DNA from: Paraburkholderia sp. FT54
GTDB taxonomy: Bacteria; Pseudomonadota; Gammaproteobacteria; Burkholderiales; Burkholderiaceae
Assembly: GCF_031585635.1 (NCBI RefSeq)
Contig: NZ_CP134197.1
Location: 124,001 to 188,000 of the forward strand
Direction: 5' to 3'
Length of the DNA stretch: 64,000 bases
Positions 26,818 through 36,050 of this stretch are shown here, one piece after another. Positions within the stretch are counted from its first letter, which is position 1; each line of letters starts with the position of its first letter. The notes beneath the pieces were generated by a model. That model saw nothing but the letters and a program-made list of their open reading frames with translations. It was not told where the DNA came from and ran no database searches. A program made the position numbers and the translations under genes.

Positions 26818-27855
26818 ATGAAACGTCGTCAATTTGTCACCGCTATTGCAGCGGCGGCGGGGCTTTCTGTGGCCCAAGCTCGCACAAGGCGTCACTCCTC
26901 CCCGTCATCGCAGCCGCAGACTCAGCCGCAAACGCAGCCCGGAACTTTGCCGTTCTACGGGATCAATATGCATCCGAATTACACGTGGACGCCCCAGCAG
27001 ATGGCTTCTCACCTTCAGCAGATTGGGGCCAAGGTTATCCGACTGGATACACAGGACACCAGTCCTGGCGTGCTTAGCCGGATTGCAAGCATCGCGACTG
27101 GCATCGCAGCGATCGACCCAACTTTCAAGGTGTTGGCGTGTATCACGCCTGAAACCAATTTTGGTCAGTCCGAAGCGCAGAATTATTCGACTGGTTTCGG
27201 TCTAGGCGCCGCCGCCGCCAATGCACTTGCGCCGGCTGGCGTAACGGTTTTCGAGTGCGGAAATGAAATGATCTCGCAGCCGGAGATATGCCCTGGCGGC
27301 GGCGGGGTGGCGGGCAATCAGCGCGGAGACTACACGCACGGTGCAAACTGGGCCGCGATGCGCGGTCTTATTCGTGGAATGATCGACGGGGTACATTCGG
27401 TCAATCCACTGCTCCGTTGTGGTGTGAATTTCACGGAAGTGCAGATAGCCGCGAGCGACATGCTTTGGAACGGCACCGAAAGCGACGGCAGCACCGGGTA
27501 TCCTCCTGTGCGGTGGGATATCACCACATGGCATAACTACCAATCCTACGGAAGCATGTTCAACATTGGCGGTGATGGCGCCACGAGCTTCGGCAACCTG
27601 ATCGCGTACATTGCCACGGCGTATGGCAAGCCGATCATGATCACCGAATGGAACTCAAACCCCGAGGCTAGCGACGCGGCAGGATCGGCCTACATGCAGC
27701 AGTGGATGACCGATATGTACAACAACCGCGTCCAGTACAACATCGAGCACGTTTCGTTCTATCAAGCGGACGGCGATGCGCCCAATTTTGGATTATTCGT
27801 CTTTCCGCAAAAGACCGCGACGTACAAAAACTTTGTCGCGGCTCACCCCGGTTGA
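26818..27855 (+). CDS. exported clan GH-A glycoside hydrolase
   Basis: 345 residues. An N-terminal KRRQF followed by a hydrophobic stretch ending AQA is a Sec or Tat signal, and residues 30-41 are a PQ-rich linker. The TIM barrel has ECGNEM with the likely acid/base Glu150 at the end of strand 4 and MITEWN with the likely nucleophile Glu277 at strand 7. YGINMHPNYTW opens the barrel. The usual C-terminal Ig-like domain is absent from this gene, while a loose copy lies just upstream at 26515-26817. A 7-bp stem (AGCGCAG/CTGCGCT) follows the stop. Substrate unknown; a plant or microbial polysaccharide is likely. Confidence 0.8.
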   Translation: MKRRQFVTAIAAAAGLSVAQARTRRHSSPSSQPQTQPQTQPGTLPFYGINMHPNYTWTPQQMASHLQQIGAKVIRLDTQDTSPGVLSRIASIATGIAAIDPTFKVLACITPETNFGQSEAQNYSTGFGLGAAAANALAPAGVTVFECGNEMISQPEICPGGGGVAGNQRGDYTHGANWAAMRGLIRGMIDGVHSVNPLLRCGVNFTEVQIAASDMLWNGTESDGSTGYPPVRWDITTWHNYQSYGSMFNIGGDGATSFGNLIAYIATAYGKPIMITEWNSNPEASDAAGSAYMQQWMTDMYNNRVQYNIEHVSFYQADGDAPNFGLFVFPQKTATYKNFVAAHPG

Positions 27856-28466
27856 GTGAGCGCAGCCCGCTGCGCTATTCCGGCGGCCGCCGCGCCCCAT
27901 GCCTACTTGGGCTTCATTGCCAACACGGCAAGCGGGTGACGTAGGTCAATCATCGCGTCCAGACGGCTACGAAAGAAATCAGGCGTGCTCATTGGCGACC
28001 GCTCCGAAACTCCCAGAATCTTTATCAGATCGATATTGGTTCTGGGAGTTCTATTACTCTCCAACAAACTGCATCGCGAGGCCAGGCGGGGCCTCACGAA
28101 CTTCTGCAACGCCTACTCGATATCGCCCCCTAAATTGTCGATAGGGCGCGAAAAGATCGATGTCGAGGTTGCATTATGGTGTTTGGGTCGCGTTGCCAGA
28201 TCCGACCTCTGGACTGCGTCAGTGTGCGTCCAGCAGGCACAAAATTCGATTATTTCAATCGATGGCCGATTGTCCGAAAACCGCGGTGATCAAAAAAATT
28301 ACAGCGAGGATGCCAACCGATTGCCAAAGAGAAGAGTCGCTTAGCTAAGCAATTGCTGTCAGTACTAGGCGGTCATTCCCTCCACAACATAGGGTCATCA
28401 CTGGCCGCACAAAAAACCATCGCGTAGACTCGTCGCGAGATAAACCTTAGCTTCAGGGATCCCGAA
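27856..28466. other. intergenic, no gene recognised
   Basis: Apart from the small stem-loop at 27859-27876 near the glycosidase stop, nothing is identifiable. The stretch before 28467 has lower GC than the neighbours. Confidence 0.35.
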
Positions 28467-29000
28467 ATGACGCCGTTACGCCAATTGATCGAGACTTATA
28501 TTCTTGCCAAGGATGGCAACCGCCCGCATCTGATGTCCCGTGCATTCGCTGCTGACTCGGAACTCCTGATGGATGTCAAAACCGACGAGATAACATTTCC
28601 GACGACGATGAAAGGCCTGGCTGGCATATCGGCCGTTTTGGTAAGTCAGTTCGCTCAGCGCTATGAAAATATCTATACCTTTTGCATGGAAACTCCGCCT
28701 GACGGCGCGACCGCATTTCGTTGCAATTGGCTCGTTTGCATGACGGAGAAGCTTTCGGGTGCAGTGCGCGTAGGCTTCGGGAACTACGAATGGCTTTGTC
28801 GAGATGACTCTGGGATGATCTCAAGGCTTAAAATCACGATCGAAGAGATGAGAAATCTACCGAGTGAACTGAGTGACTCGATGTTTGAATGGGCACGCGT
28901 GCTCCCTTATCCGTGGTGCCCTCCCGATTTGCTGTTGCGAAGCGCCCCGAGCATCCCGGTAGTGCAAGAGATCGCGTGGAATCTCGCGCGTTGCCAGTAA
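28467..29000 (+). CDS. NTF2-like (SnoaL-type) protein
   Basis: 177 residues with the cone-shaped alpha+beta pattern of nuclear-transport-factor-2-like proteins: an N-terminal helix (LRQLIETYILAKDGN), a helix with AFAADSELLMD, and the strands RCNWLVCMT, RVGFGNYEWLCR and ISRLKITIEEM. AGGGATCCCGA precedes the ATG. Such proteins act as isomerases, cyclases, dehydratases or ligand carriers; no catalytic Asp/His pair can be assigned with confidence. No operon partner. Confidence 0.65.
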   Translation: MTPLRQLIETYILAKDGNRPHLMSRAFAADSELLMDVKTDEITFPTTMKGLAGISAVLVSQFAQRYENIYTFCMETPPDGATAFRCNWLVCMTEKLSGAVRVGFGNYEWLCRDDSGMISRLKITIEEMRNLPSELSDSMFEWARVLPYPWCPPDLLLRSAPSIPVVQEIAWNLARCQ

Positions 29001-29204
29001 GGGCCGATTGGCCTTGCTGGAGGTCACTGATGGCCAAACGAGGCGAGTGGTCAAAGAGCAACTTGAATGACCGTTTCGGAAAAGTGCGACCGCCCCCAGT
29101 GGGTGACTGCTGCCCAATGCGAATGAACCGGCGTTGCGCAGTACCGCGTGACCAACGTCGGACCGGGTTCGTTTAGGGTTGGTCGACCCGTATGCGGCGG
29201 TATT

Positions 29205-29492
29205 TCAGGCGCTGATATTGATAACCGAGCCGACCGCTGTCGTACCGGAACCGGTGGTGGATTGCGATGACGATGGCGACCAATTCGCCAATGCGCTTAC
29301 TGCGCCATGCGCGTGACGGTGATGGACGCTTTTGCCAGGACTGCTCTGTGACGTTGCCGCCTTCAGATGTGCTGCAAAACTGGGCTGGCTCGATTCACTC
29401 GTGGAGCTTTGGCCTGTCAGCTTCGACAGCCCGGAACCGATGGCGCTGCTCACGCCGCTGAGTACTGTGGCTGCTACACCGATTGGAATCAT
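29205..29492 (-). CDS. small Ser/Gly-rich hypothetical protein
   Basis: 95 residues from the ATG at 29492 (AAGGATGTCAAT upstream). MIPIGVAATVLSGVSSAIGS begins a weakly hydrophobic helix, followed by a Ser/Thr-rich, His-containing region (VHHRHAHG) and the end AVGSVINISA. It could be a small secreted or structural protein; no family recognised. Confidence 0.5.
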   Translation of the reverse strand: MIPIGVAATVLSGVSSAIGSGLSKLTGQSSTSESSQPSFAAHLKAATSQSSPGKSVHHRHAHGAVSALANWSPSSSQSTTGSGTTAVGSVINISA

Positions 29493-29878
29493 ATTGACAT
29501 CCTTCAGAAAGGGGCAACCGAAATGCCCACGCTTTCGAACTATACCGAATTTCCCCGTTGCACGGGCATGTCGGCCTCCATTTGCTATCGAAATAACGGC
29601 TATCGTTGACGCTTGAGACATCCGGCCGGCGATCAGACTGGACGGCGCTTCGGGTGGCCTGAGCGAACGCAATCACCTGTTGCAGAGTTGGGCGTATGCC
29701 GACTGCATCTGGCAGCACGCGGCCAGGAAGCGTCGTTCGCCTACACGCTCGCCTGGACATTTGAGCGTCCGCATGACCGAGGCAGCGGACATTCTCGCGG
29801 ATTCCGTGTTCGGAGGTTCATTGGCCTTTCCAGACACAATCCGGATCGTGGGCAATGGCGCATGTTCTGGACGCACCT
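29493..29878. other. intergenic, nothing recognised
   Basis: Lies between the small gene and the LysR stop. No gene could be supported on either strand. Confidence 0.35.
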
Positions 29879-30577
29879 TCAACTCGTCCCCTGCGTGACA
29901 CCTGTCCAATTTCCGTCATCCCGATCCCATGGGGGCGCTCCGCCGAACGCATCGACCAGGAAATCGATCATTACACGCACTCGGGCGCTCAGGTGTCGAC
30001 GGCTCGGGTACATGGCGAGTATGTCGATCTCAGGCAGGTGGTACTCAGGCAGCACGTGAACGAGCATGCCGGCACGTAGATCGCTGCCGATCAGGAAAGT
30101 GGGTTGCCAGATCACGCCTTGCCCGGCGAGCGCTGCTGCGCGCGCCGTATCGCCGTTATTCGTATGCATGTGACAGTCGACCTTCACCGTGTGAGTCTTG
30201 CCGCCACCGTGAATCAGATGCCACTCATCGCCGGTAGCCGCATAGGTGTACCCGATGCAGCGATGCCCGATCAGGTTCACGGGCGCATTGATGCGCAGGC
30301 GTCCGCGTGGTTCGACCGACGCGGATGACACAAGCCCCTCTGTCTCGGTGACATCGTCGAGGATGGACTTGCAGCGGGCGTAAAGTGTCTCGCCGCCCTC
30401 GGTCAGAGACAGCGTGCGTGACGTGCGATTCAGCAGACGCGTGCCCAGGTGCGCTTCCAGTTCATTCACATAGCGGGTCACGTTGGCGGGCGACGTGCCG
30501 AGCGCATCCGCTGCGCGCGCGAAGCCACCACGGCTCACCACCGTCACGAAAACCTCGAAGGCGCGCAGGCGGTCCAT
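29879..30577 (-). CDS. LysR-family regulator with internal deletion
   Basis: 232 residues instead of about 300. The DNA-binding region is complete (MDRLRAFEVFVTVVSRGGF; SPANVTRYVNELEAHLG; NRTSRTLSLTEGGE). The effector domain starts normally (RGRLRINAPVN) and then jumps to LIGHRCIGYTYAATGDEWHL, which normally comes about 70 residues later. The first effector subdomain, including much of the ligand pocket, is thus missing in frame; the rest runs to a normal end. It is divergent from the SDR gene at 30716 with a 138-base shared promoter region. It may still bind DNA but probably cannot sense its ligand. Confidence 0.85.
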   Translation of the reverse strand: MDRLRAFEVFVTVVSRGGFARAADALGTSPANVTRYVNELEAHLGTRLLNRTSRTLSLTEGGETLYARCKSILDDVTETEGLVSSASVEPRGRLRINAPVNLIGHRCIGYTYAATGDEWHLIHGGGKTHTVKVDCHMHTNNGDTARAAALAGQGVIWQPTFLIGSDLRAGMLVHVLPEYHLPEIDILAMYPSRRHLSARVRVMIDFLVDAFGGAPPWDRDDGNWTGVTQGTS

Positions 30578-30715
30578 GCAACCGTCCTATCATTCACAAA
30601 AACTGAGTAATGGGACCATGTTTTAGGCCTTTCCGCCATCAGGACTGAAGCCTATATTGTTTTCACGGGCCAAGGCATAGGGCACTGGGCCGACCAATGA
30701 ATCAGGAGATGGAAC

Positions 30716-31480
30716 ATGCAACGCTTGACGGGAAAAGTCGCCATCGTGACGGGTGCCAGTGCAGGAATTGGCCGCGCTACGGCAAAGCTCTTCGCGAAAG
30801 AAGGCGCCAAGGTGGTCATTGCGGCGCGCCGCGTGGCGGAACTTAAAACGCTCGCTGCGGAGATAGTCAGCGACGGCGGCGAAGCCGCGTATCTGGCCGG
30901 CGACGTGCAATCGGAGGACTTCGCGAAGGCGCTGGTCGCACTCGCAGTGAGCCGCTTCGGCCGTCTGGACATTGCCTATAACAACGCCGGTACGCTGGGC
31001 GAGATGGGCCCGAGCACCGGGATTTCAGAAGCAGGCTGGAACACCGCGCTGGCGACCAATCTGACGAGTGCCTTCCTGGGTGCGAAACACCAGATTCCCG
31101 AAATGCTGAAGCAAGGTGGTGGATCGATCATCTTCACGTCGACGTTCGTCGGTTACTCGTTCGCGTTTCCCGGCACTGCGGCCTACGCGGCGAGCAAGGC
31201 CGGACTGATTGGTTTGACGCAGGCACTCGCTGCGGAGTACGGCGCGCAAGGCGTGCGCGTCAACGCCGTGTTGCCGGGCGCTGTGGACACGGAGATGTAC
31301 CGCGGCATGAACGACAGCAGCGAATCGCAGGCGTTCGTGACCGGGCTGCATGCGCTCAAGCGCGTCGCAAAGCCAGAAGAACTGGCGCGTTCGGTGCTGT
31401 ATCTCGCGTCGGACGATTCGTCCTTCGTGACCGGCACCGCCTCACTGGTCGATGGTGGCGCATCGATCACGCGGACGTGA
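30716..31480 (+). CDS. short-chain dehydrogenase/reductase
   Basis: 254 residues; AGGAGATGGAAC precedes the ATG. TGASAGIGRA (cofactor), the NNAG region (YNNAGTLG), Ser of FTSTF, YAASKAG (Tyr/Lys) and DGGASITRT are all present, and AARR after strand 2 points to NADP(H). It is divergent from the deleted LysR gene and is followed after 71 bases by a second SDR gene, so the two likely form one transcript. Confidence 0.92.
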   Translation: MQRLTGKVAIVTGASAGIGRATAKLFAKEGAKVVIAARRVAELKTLAAEIVSDGGEAAYLAGDVQSEDFAKALVALAVSRFGRLDIAYNNAGTLGEMGPSTGISEAGWNTALATNLTSAFLGAKHQIPEMLKQGGGSIIFTSTFVGYSFAFPGTAAYAASKAGLIGLTQALAAEYGAQGVRVNAVLPGAVDTEMYRGMNDSSESQAFVTGLHALKRVAKPEELARSVLYLASDDSSFVTGTASLVDGGASITRT

Positions 31481-31551
31481 ACCTGCTGGCGACATCCGAC
31501 GTTCAACCCGATGTCGCCATTTTTACTTCATCCATTGAAAGGAAATCACTC

Positions 31552-32343
31552 ATGGACCTGAATCTGACAGGCAAACTCGCACTGGTGAGCGGCAGCACAG
31601 CCGGCATCGGTCTGGCCATCGCCAGCACGTTGGCGCAGGAGGGCGCTCGTGTGATCGTGAACGGCCGCTCCCAGTCATCTGTGGACGACGTGGTCGCGCA
31701 GCTGAAAGCGGAGACGGGCAGCGACGTGCAGGGTTTTGCGGGCGATCTCAGTGCGGCCGCTTCAGCAGAAGAACTCGCGCGACGCTATCCGGACGTGGAA
31801 ATTCTGGTCAACAACCTGGGCATCTTCGAGCCCAAGCCGTTTGAAGAGATCCCCGACGCGGACTGGCAACGGTTCTTCGACGTCAATGTCTTGAGTGGGG
31901 TACGCCTCGCTCGCCTGTTTTTGCCTGCGATGAGGCAGGCCAACTGGGGGCGCATCATTTTCATTTCGAGCGAAAGCGGGGTGCAGATTCCAGCTGAAAT
32001 GATCCACTACGGGATGACCAAAACCGCGCAGTTGGCGGTCTCGCGCGGGCTCGCCGAAGCCGTTGCCGGCACGGGCATCACAGTCAATAGCGTGCTGCCT
32101 GGGCCAACGAAATCGCGGGGAGTGGGTGAATTCGTCGAGACCCTTGCAAAGGCTGATGGCAAATCGTTTGAAGCGTTCGAAAAGGAGTTCTTCGAGAAGG
32201 TCCGTCCCACTTCGCTCATCAAGCGATTTGGTTCGCCGCAGGAAATCGCGTCGCTCGTAGCCTATATCGCCAGTCCGCTTTCGTCGGCCACGACGGGAGC
32301 TGCGTTGCGGGCCGACGGGGGCGTTATAAAGAGCGCCTTCTAG
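31552..32343 (+). CDS. short-chain dehydrogenase/reductase
   Basis: 263 residues from the ATG at 31552 (AAAGGAAATCACTC upstream). SGSTAGIGLA, NGRS after strand 2 (NADP-type), NNLG, SSESG and the catalytic YGMTK are visible; the end is ADGGVIKSAF. The central insert (GVGEFVETLAKADGKSFE) is typical of the long SDR group related to 3-oxoacyl reductases in Burkholderia. It is the second gene of the pair with 30716-31480. A GC-rich hairpin at 32350-32366 may terminate the transcript. Confidence 0.9.
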   Translation: MDLNLTGKLALVSGSTAGIGLAIASTLAQEGARVIVNGRSQSSVDDVVAQLKAETGSDVQGFAGDLSAAASAEELARRYPDVEILVNNLGIFEPKPFEEIPDADWQRFFDVNVLSGVRLARLFLPAMRQANWGRIIFISSESGVQIPAEMIHYGMTKTAQLAVSRGLAEAVAGTGITVNSVLPGPTKSRGVGEFVETLAKADGKSFEAFEKEFFEKVRPTSLIKRFGSPQEIASLVAYIASPLSSATTGAALRADGGVIKSAF

Positions 32344-32572
32344 ATCCACGCCGGCATTGGGCCGGCTTCTCCAGGTGTTTCCTCGATCAATGTTCCGACG
32401 CGACCGGCCCGGCTGAAGTGCTTCCTTTGTGAGCCACGTGACGATCAGGCATGGGTCGGGTCGACCTGCATTCTCGCGCTGGTGTGGTTTTCTTGAGAGT
32501 TGCAACTCCCCCAAGGCCCTTTGTGCTGCGGCCGCAAGGGAGTCGCTCGTCGATACGACTCAGTTAGACGAA

Positions 32573-33730
32573 TCAGAAGTTGTGGCGAATGCCAAGCATT
32601 ACCATTGTCTGATTGTTGGTGCTGGCATCATTGCCAAAGTCGGCAACGGACGCCGTTGCGGCCACCACCTGACCGGTTTCCGCGTCAATTGTGTTGCCCG
32701 AGGCCTTTTGATAGGCCGCCAGAGCATACAGGTCAGTGCGCTTGGACAACGAGTAGTCCGCGCCAAGACTGACCTGGTTGTAGCTGGCGTCGACGTTGTT
32801 GCCGCTGCCCTTCGTGTAGTTGTAGCCGACCCCGAGTTCGACGGCAGCGTTCAGCCGGTAGTTAACGAACGCCTGCGCCGTGTTGAACCTGGTGCCGTTG
32901 TTCGAGCCTGGGGCAGCCGCGTAGTTGCCGTAGTCAACGTTGCTATAGGCAGCGCCCAACGTAACCGGACCGATTGCATAGGTACCGGCGGCGCGGATGA
33001 TTTGCAGCGTGGTCGCAGAAATAAACGCGCCGTTGATGGCCATTGAGTCGAGACCGGTCGAAGTGAAGCCATCGTAGGTCGAGGGCGGACCATCGTTGTT
33101 CGCGCGAAGATAACCGGCAGCGAAATTGAAGGGGCCATGGTTGTAGGCCGCCGCAATCGCGTAGGTCTGTCCGCCGCTAGTTTCGCCGGCTTCGCCGCCG
33201 AAGGCATACATGGCTGACACCTGCAGGCCGGCATAAGTCGGGCTGGTGTATTTGATCGAGTTGTTGACACGGGAACTGTTGTCGTAGTTATCCATGTCGC
33301 CGGGTGTTGCAAAGGCCGAGCCGTATGTATCGTCCTCTGTCAGCGGTTGGATCAGGTCAACAAGCGGGTCGTATTGGCGGCCCATGGTGACGGTGCCGAA
33401 ACTCTTGTCAGCAAGACCAACCATTGCGGTACGACCGAACATACGCCCGCCCTGGCCGGCTTCGCCGTTGTTCACGTTAAATCCAGCTTGCAGATTGAAG
33501 ATAGCGGACAGGCCGCCACCGAGGTCTTCGTTACCTTTCAAACCCCAGTTATCGCCTGTAAGCGTACCCGATGCCATCTGAAACGTTCCACCCGAACCGT
33601 GCGTTCCCTTCTGGTTGCTAAAGTAGGCGACCGCCGTGTCGATCGTGCCGTACAAGGTGACACTGCTTTGGGCGTGCGCTGCGGATGAAACCACAACGAG
33701 GGCGGCGAGTGAGAGAGGCTTTAATTTCAT
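32573..33730 (-). CDS. Gram-negative trimeric porin
   Basis: 385 residues when started at the ATG at 33730, which gives a normal signal peptide ending AHA at residue 20, followed by QSSVTLYGTIDTAV. Barrel hallmarks: GLKGNEDLGGGLSAIFNLQ, GRTAMVGLADKSFGTVTMG, QYDPLVDLIQPLT and a terminal GIRHNF. It is convergent with the SDR pair and close in sequence to the porin at 6576-7757. The ribosome site is weak (GGAACAGATT). Confidence 0.95.
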   Translation of the reverse strand: MKLKPLSLAALVVVSSAAHAQSSVTLYGTIDTAVAYFSNQKGTHGSGGTFQMASGTLTGDNWGLKGNEDLGGGLSAIFNLQAGFNVNNGEAGQGGRMFGRTAMVGLADKSFGTVTMGRQYDPLVDLIQPLTEDDTYGSAFATPGDMDNYDNSSRVNNSIKYTSPTYAGLQVSAMYAFGGEAGETSGGQTYAIAAAYNHGPFNFAAGYLRANNDGPPSTYDGFTSTGLDSMAINGAFISATTLQIIRAAGTYAIGPVTLGAAYSNVDYGNYAAAPGSNNGTRFNTAQAFVNYRLNAAVELGVGYNYTKGSGNNVDASYNQVSLGADYSLSKRTDLYALAAYQKASGNTIDAETGQVVAATASVADFGNDASTNNQTMVMLGIRHNF

Positions 33731-34412
33731 AATCTGTTCCGATGTGAATGTGCCACTGTCTTGTAAAGTCGTCGCCTCGCATGCCACTTCGCGGATGCAT
33801 CAATATGGCGTGAGCTTCGTTCCGACCACCGGGCGCAGGGGATCTTTCTGGATTCACGTGATAAGGCATCCTGCAATTTTTATTGATCGAACTGGATGCC
33901 TTTCAACGGTCATACTTATTGACCATCTCGCCCGTTCAATTCACGCGAGTAGCACTGTCGGGCGGTACCGGTAACAATCTGAACGCGAATTTAGGTTATC
34001 CAATTTTCATTGTCATCGTCGTGAACTGAAAGAGTGAATTTCACCCGGCGGGGGGCTACCCGCTGTCAGAAGTCTCTATCTGGAAGGGGTTTTGAACACC
34101 GAGCCAACGCGCATTCCGGCAGTTGCCAGAATCGCTTCATTCAACTGCTCACGGTCAACTCGCGCTGCCGTGCGGGTGCCGACCTTGCGCTCCTTCGGCC
34201 GCGGCGCTTCGCCCTGATGGGTCCGCGACGGTGAGCCCGACGCACGCCGGTCATCGCGCTGTGCCTGGATCGCCTGCGCCATCTGCGACGTGTGTCCCAG
34301 CCGCTTGTTGACGGGGTTGCTTCATCGCCAATTGCGGTTATCCAACGTCCGGGAAGATAGCGTGGAACGACGCATGGCACGTGTTGAATCAAAAGATCCG
34401 TTCGTCACAGCG
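33731..34412. other. intergenic with a possible small basic protein
   Basis: On the minus strand at 34076-34282 a frame reads MAQAIQAQRDDRRASG, then KVGTRTAARVDREQLNEAIL and GMRVGSVFKTPSR. It is basic and helical, but without a ribosome site I do not call it a gene. The rest shows nothing. Confidence 0.3.
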
Positions 34413-34745
34413 TCATGACACCGGCAAGCCGTTGCGCCTGCGCAGTTCCAGAATCAGTGCGCTGTGGTCCAGCTCGCCGTCGCCATGTTCGACCATGTCG
34501 GTGAAGAGGCCATCGACGAGCCCCAGCACCGGCAACTCCAGCCCCAAGCTCTGCGCAAAACCGAGCGCGGTCTTCGTATCCTTGATCTGATACTTGGCCG
34601 GACCGCCCGGCACAAAGTCTCGCGCGATCATGCTTGCCGCGTGCTGGCGAAGGATCGTCGAGTCGGCGAATCCGCCGAGCAGCGCCGCGCGGACTTGTGC
34701 GGGATCGGCGCCGCCGCCGATGATGATTTCGATTCCCCTTTCATG
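34413..34745 (-). pseudogene. C-terminal half of a 3-hydroxyisobutyrate dehydrogenase-like gene
   Basis: The frame reads GADPAQVRAALLGGFADSTI, then DFVPGGPAKYQIKDTKTALG and LGLELPVLGLVDGLFTDM. This is the all-helical C-terminal domain of the beta-hydroxyacid dehydrogenase family, with the conserved K of the KDTKTAL helix. The N-terminal NAD-binding domain is not found upstream; the frame there is meaningless. A 5'-truncated relic. Confidence 0.75.
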
Positions 34746-35242
34746 GTGCAGCTCGAACCTTTTTGATTGGTTGTGGTGTATTGCGCTCCTACAAGTCCGC
34801 ATCTTCCGAGTGGTGGATTTTTGCAATGCTGCGCAATCGTTTGCGCCAGCGTAATGAGCTTGGCGGCTCGATAAATTTGCACGACGTTTTATGCCCCTGC
34901 GACTCGGATGTCCTTGGAGAAGATGCGATATCCGCAACCCGGGGAGGTACAGTGTGTGGACGGCCAACCTGCTATGGATCCTGGGTCGCGAGTGTGATCG
35001 ACCCTCGCGATCTTCAAGCCCGGTGCGTCGGCCGCCTGCAGATAGCGTGGCCGGGCAGCATGCGGGTCCCGACCGGTCCAAATGAAGAACAAGCATTCAT
35101 CGCCGCCGGGACGGCGCCGAGGACAAATGCACCCCTACACCCGTCTCGGGGTTTCACGCTGGCGCGCTAGAAATTGCTGGAACATTTCCTCGGACGGCTG
35201 GGTACGTTCGCTTACTCCCACCGTGCGATATGTGAGAGCAGG
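34746..35242. other. stretch without recognised gene
   Basis: Lies between two truncated genes (dehydrogenase C-terminus and channel gene). A minus-strand frame at 34889-35092 (RVDHTRDPGSIAGWP, ending SKDIRVAGA) is coding-like but unrecognised. Confidence 0.3.
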
Positions 35243-35992
35243 TCATACATTCGGTGCGTCGCGTTCGCCATGCTCACCCGTTGCAATGATCAGCATGGTT
35301 ATCCATAATCCTTCACCGATCGCGCGGAAATAGGGTTTCTGAAAGTGGGGATCGTGCCTTCGCTCAATCAGCCAGATCACATTGGCAAGAACATAAATAA
35401 TAGCGACCGCTATGACCAGGAGCTGAACAATGGCCAGCCAGGGAACCGACCAGAATGTGTTCATGAATGTGCTGTTGTTCTGCGCGTGCACCATGATCTG
35501 CAAGCCGGAGTCAAAATACGGCAGCGAAAAGTCCACCGCCTTCTCCCGTCTGGAGGTTATGGTGATCGCTGCTATCGCGACGTCGGCATCGCCACGTTGC
35601 AAGGTGGGCAGCAATTGAGCCTGTGACGGAACTTTGACCCACGTGAATTCAACCTGCATGCGGCGTGCAAGCTCGTTCCATAGATCGACACTGAATCCTT
35701 CCGGAATGGCGTTGTGCGGCAACACGAAGGGTGCGACTAAAGCAATGGCGACCCGCAGCGGGCCGTTCATAACGGAGACCGTTGGGGTAACGCGCAGCGC
35801 GGCTGATATGTCCTGATTGGCAGAGTCCCGGCGAGCAGCCGGATCAGGTACTCGCGTTGCGGCAGTAGCGGTCGTCGACTCGGCTCTGCTTGATGACGCG
35901 ATCGTTTGAGCGGTAACGGACGCTGGTCCTGTTACTTCCGAAGACAGGATCAGACAACTCAGTGCGACCAGCAGCCGGACTGAATTGTTCAT
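35243..35992 (-). pseudogene. glutamate-receptor-like ion channel with substrate-binding domain, C-terminally truncated
   Basis: 249 residues from the ATG at 35992 (GGGAGAGACTTG upstream). After a signal peptide and a Ser/Thr/Ala-rich spacer comes the first lobe of a periplasmic binding domain (GPLRVAIALVAPFVL, GFSVDLWNELARRM, RGDADVAIAAITITSRRE, DFSLPYFDSGLQIMV). Next is a membrane helix (WLAIVQLLVIAVAIIYVLAN) and the beginning of the pore loop (EGLWITMLIIATGEHGERD). It stops there; the second pore helix and second binding lobe, about 150 residues, are missing. GluR0-type channels need all of these, so a working channel is unlikely. Could also be described as an SBP-domain protein. Confidence 0.7.
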
Positions 35993-36050
35993 CAAGTCTC
36001 TCCCGGGTCAGGCTGAGGTGATAGCCCTCAGCGGAACATGTCCGAACGCA

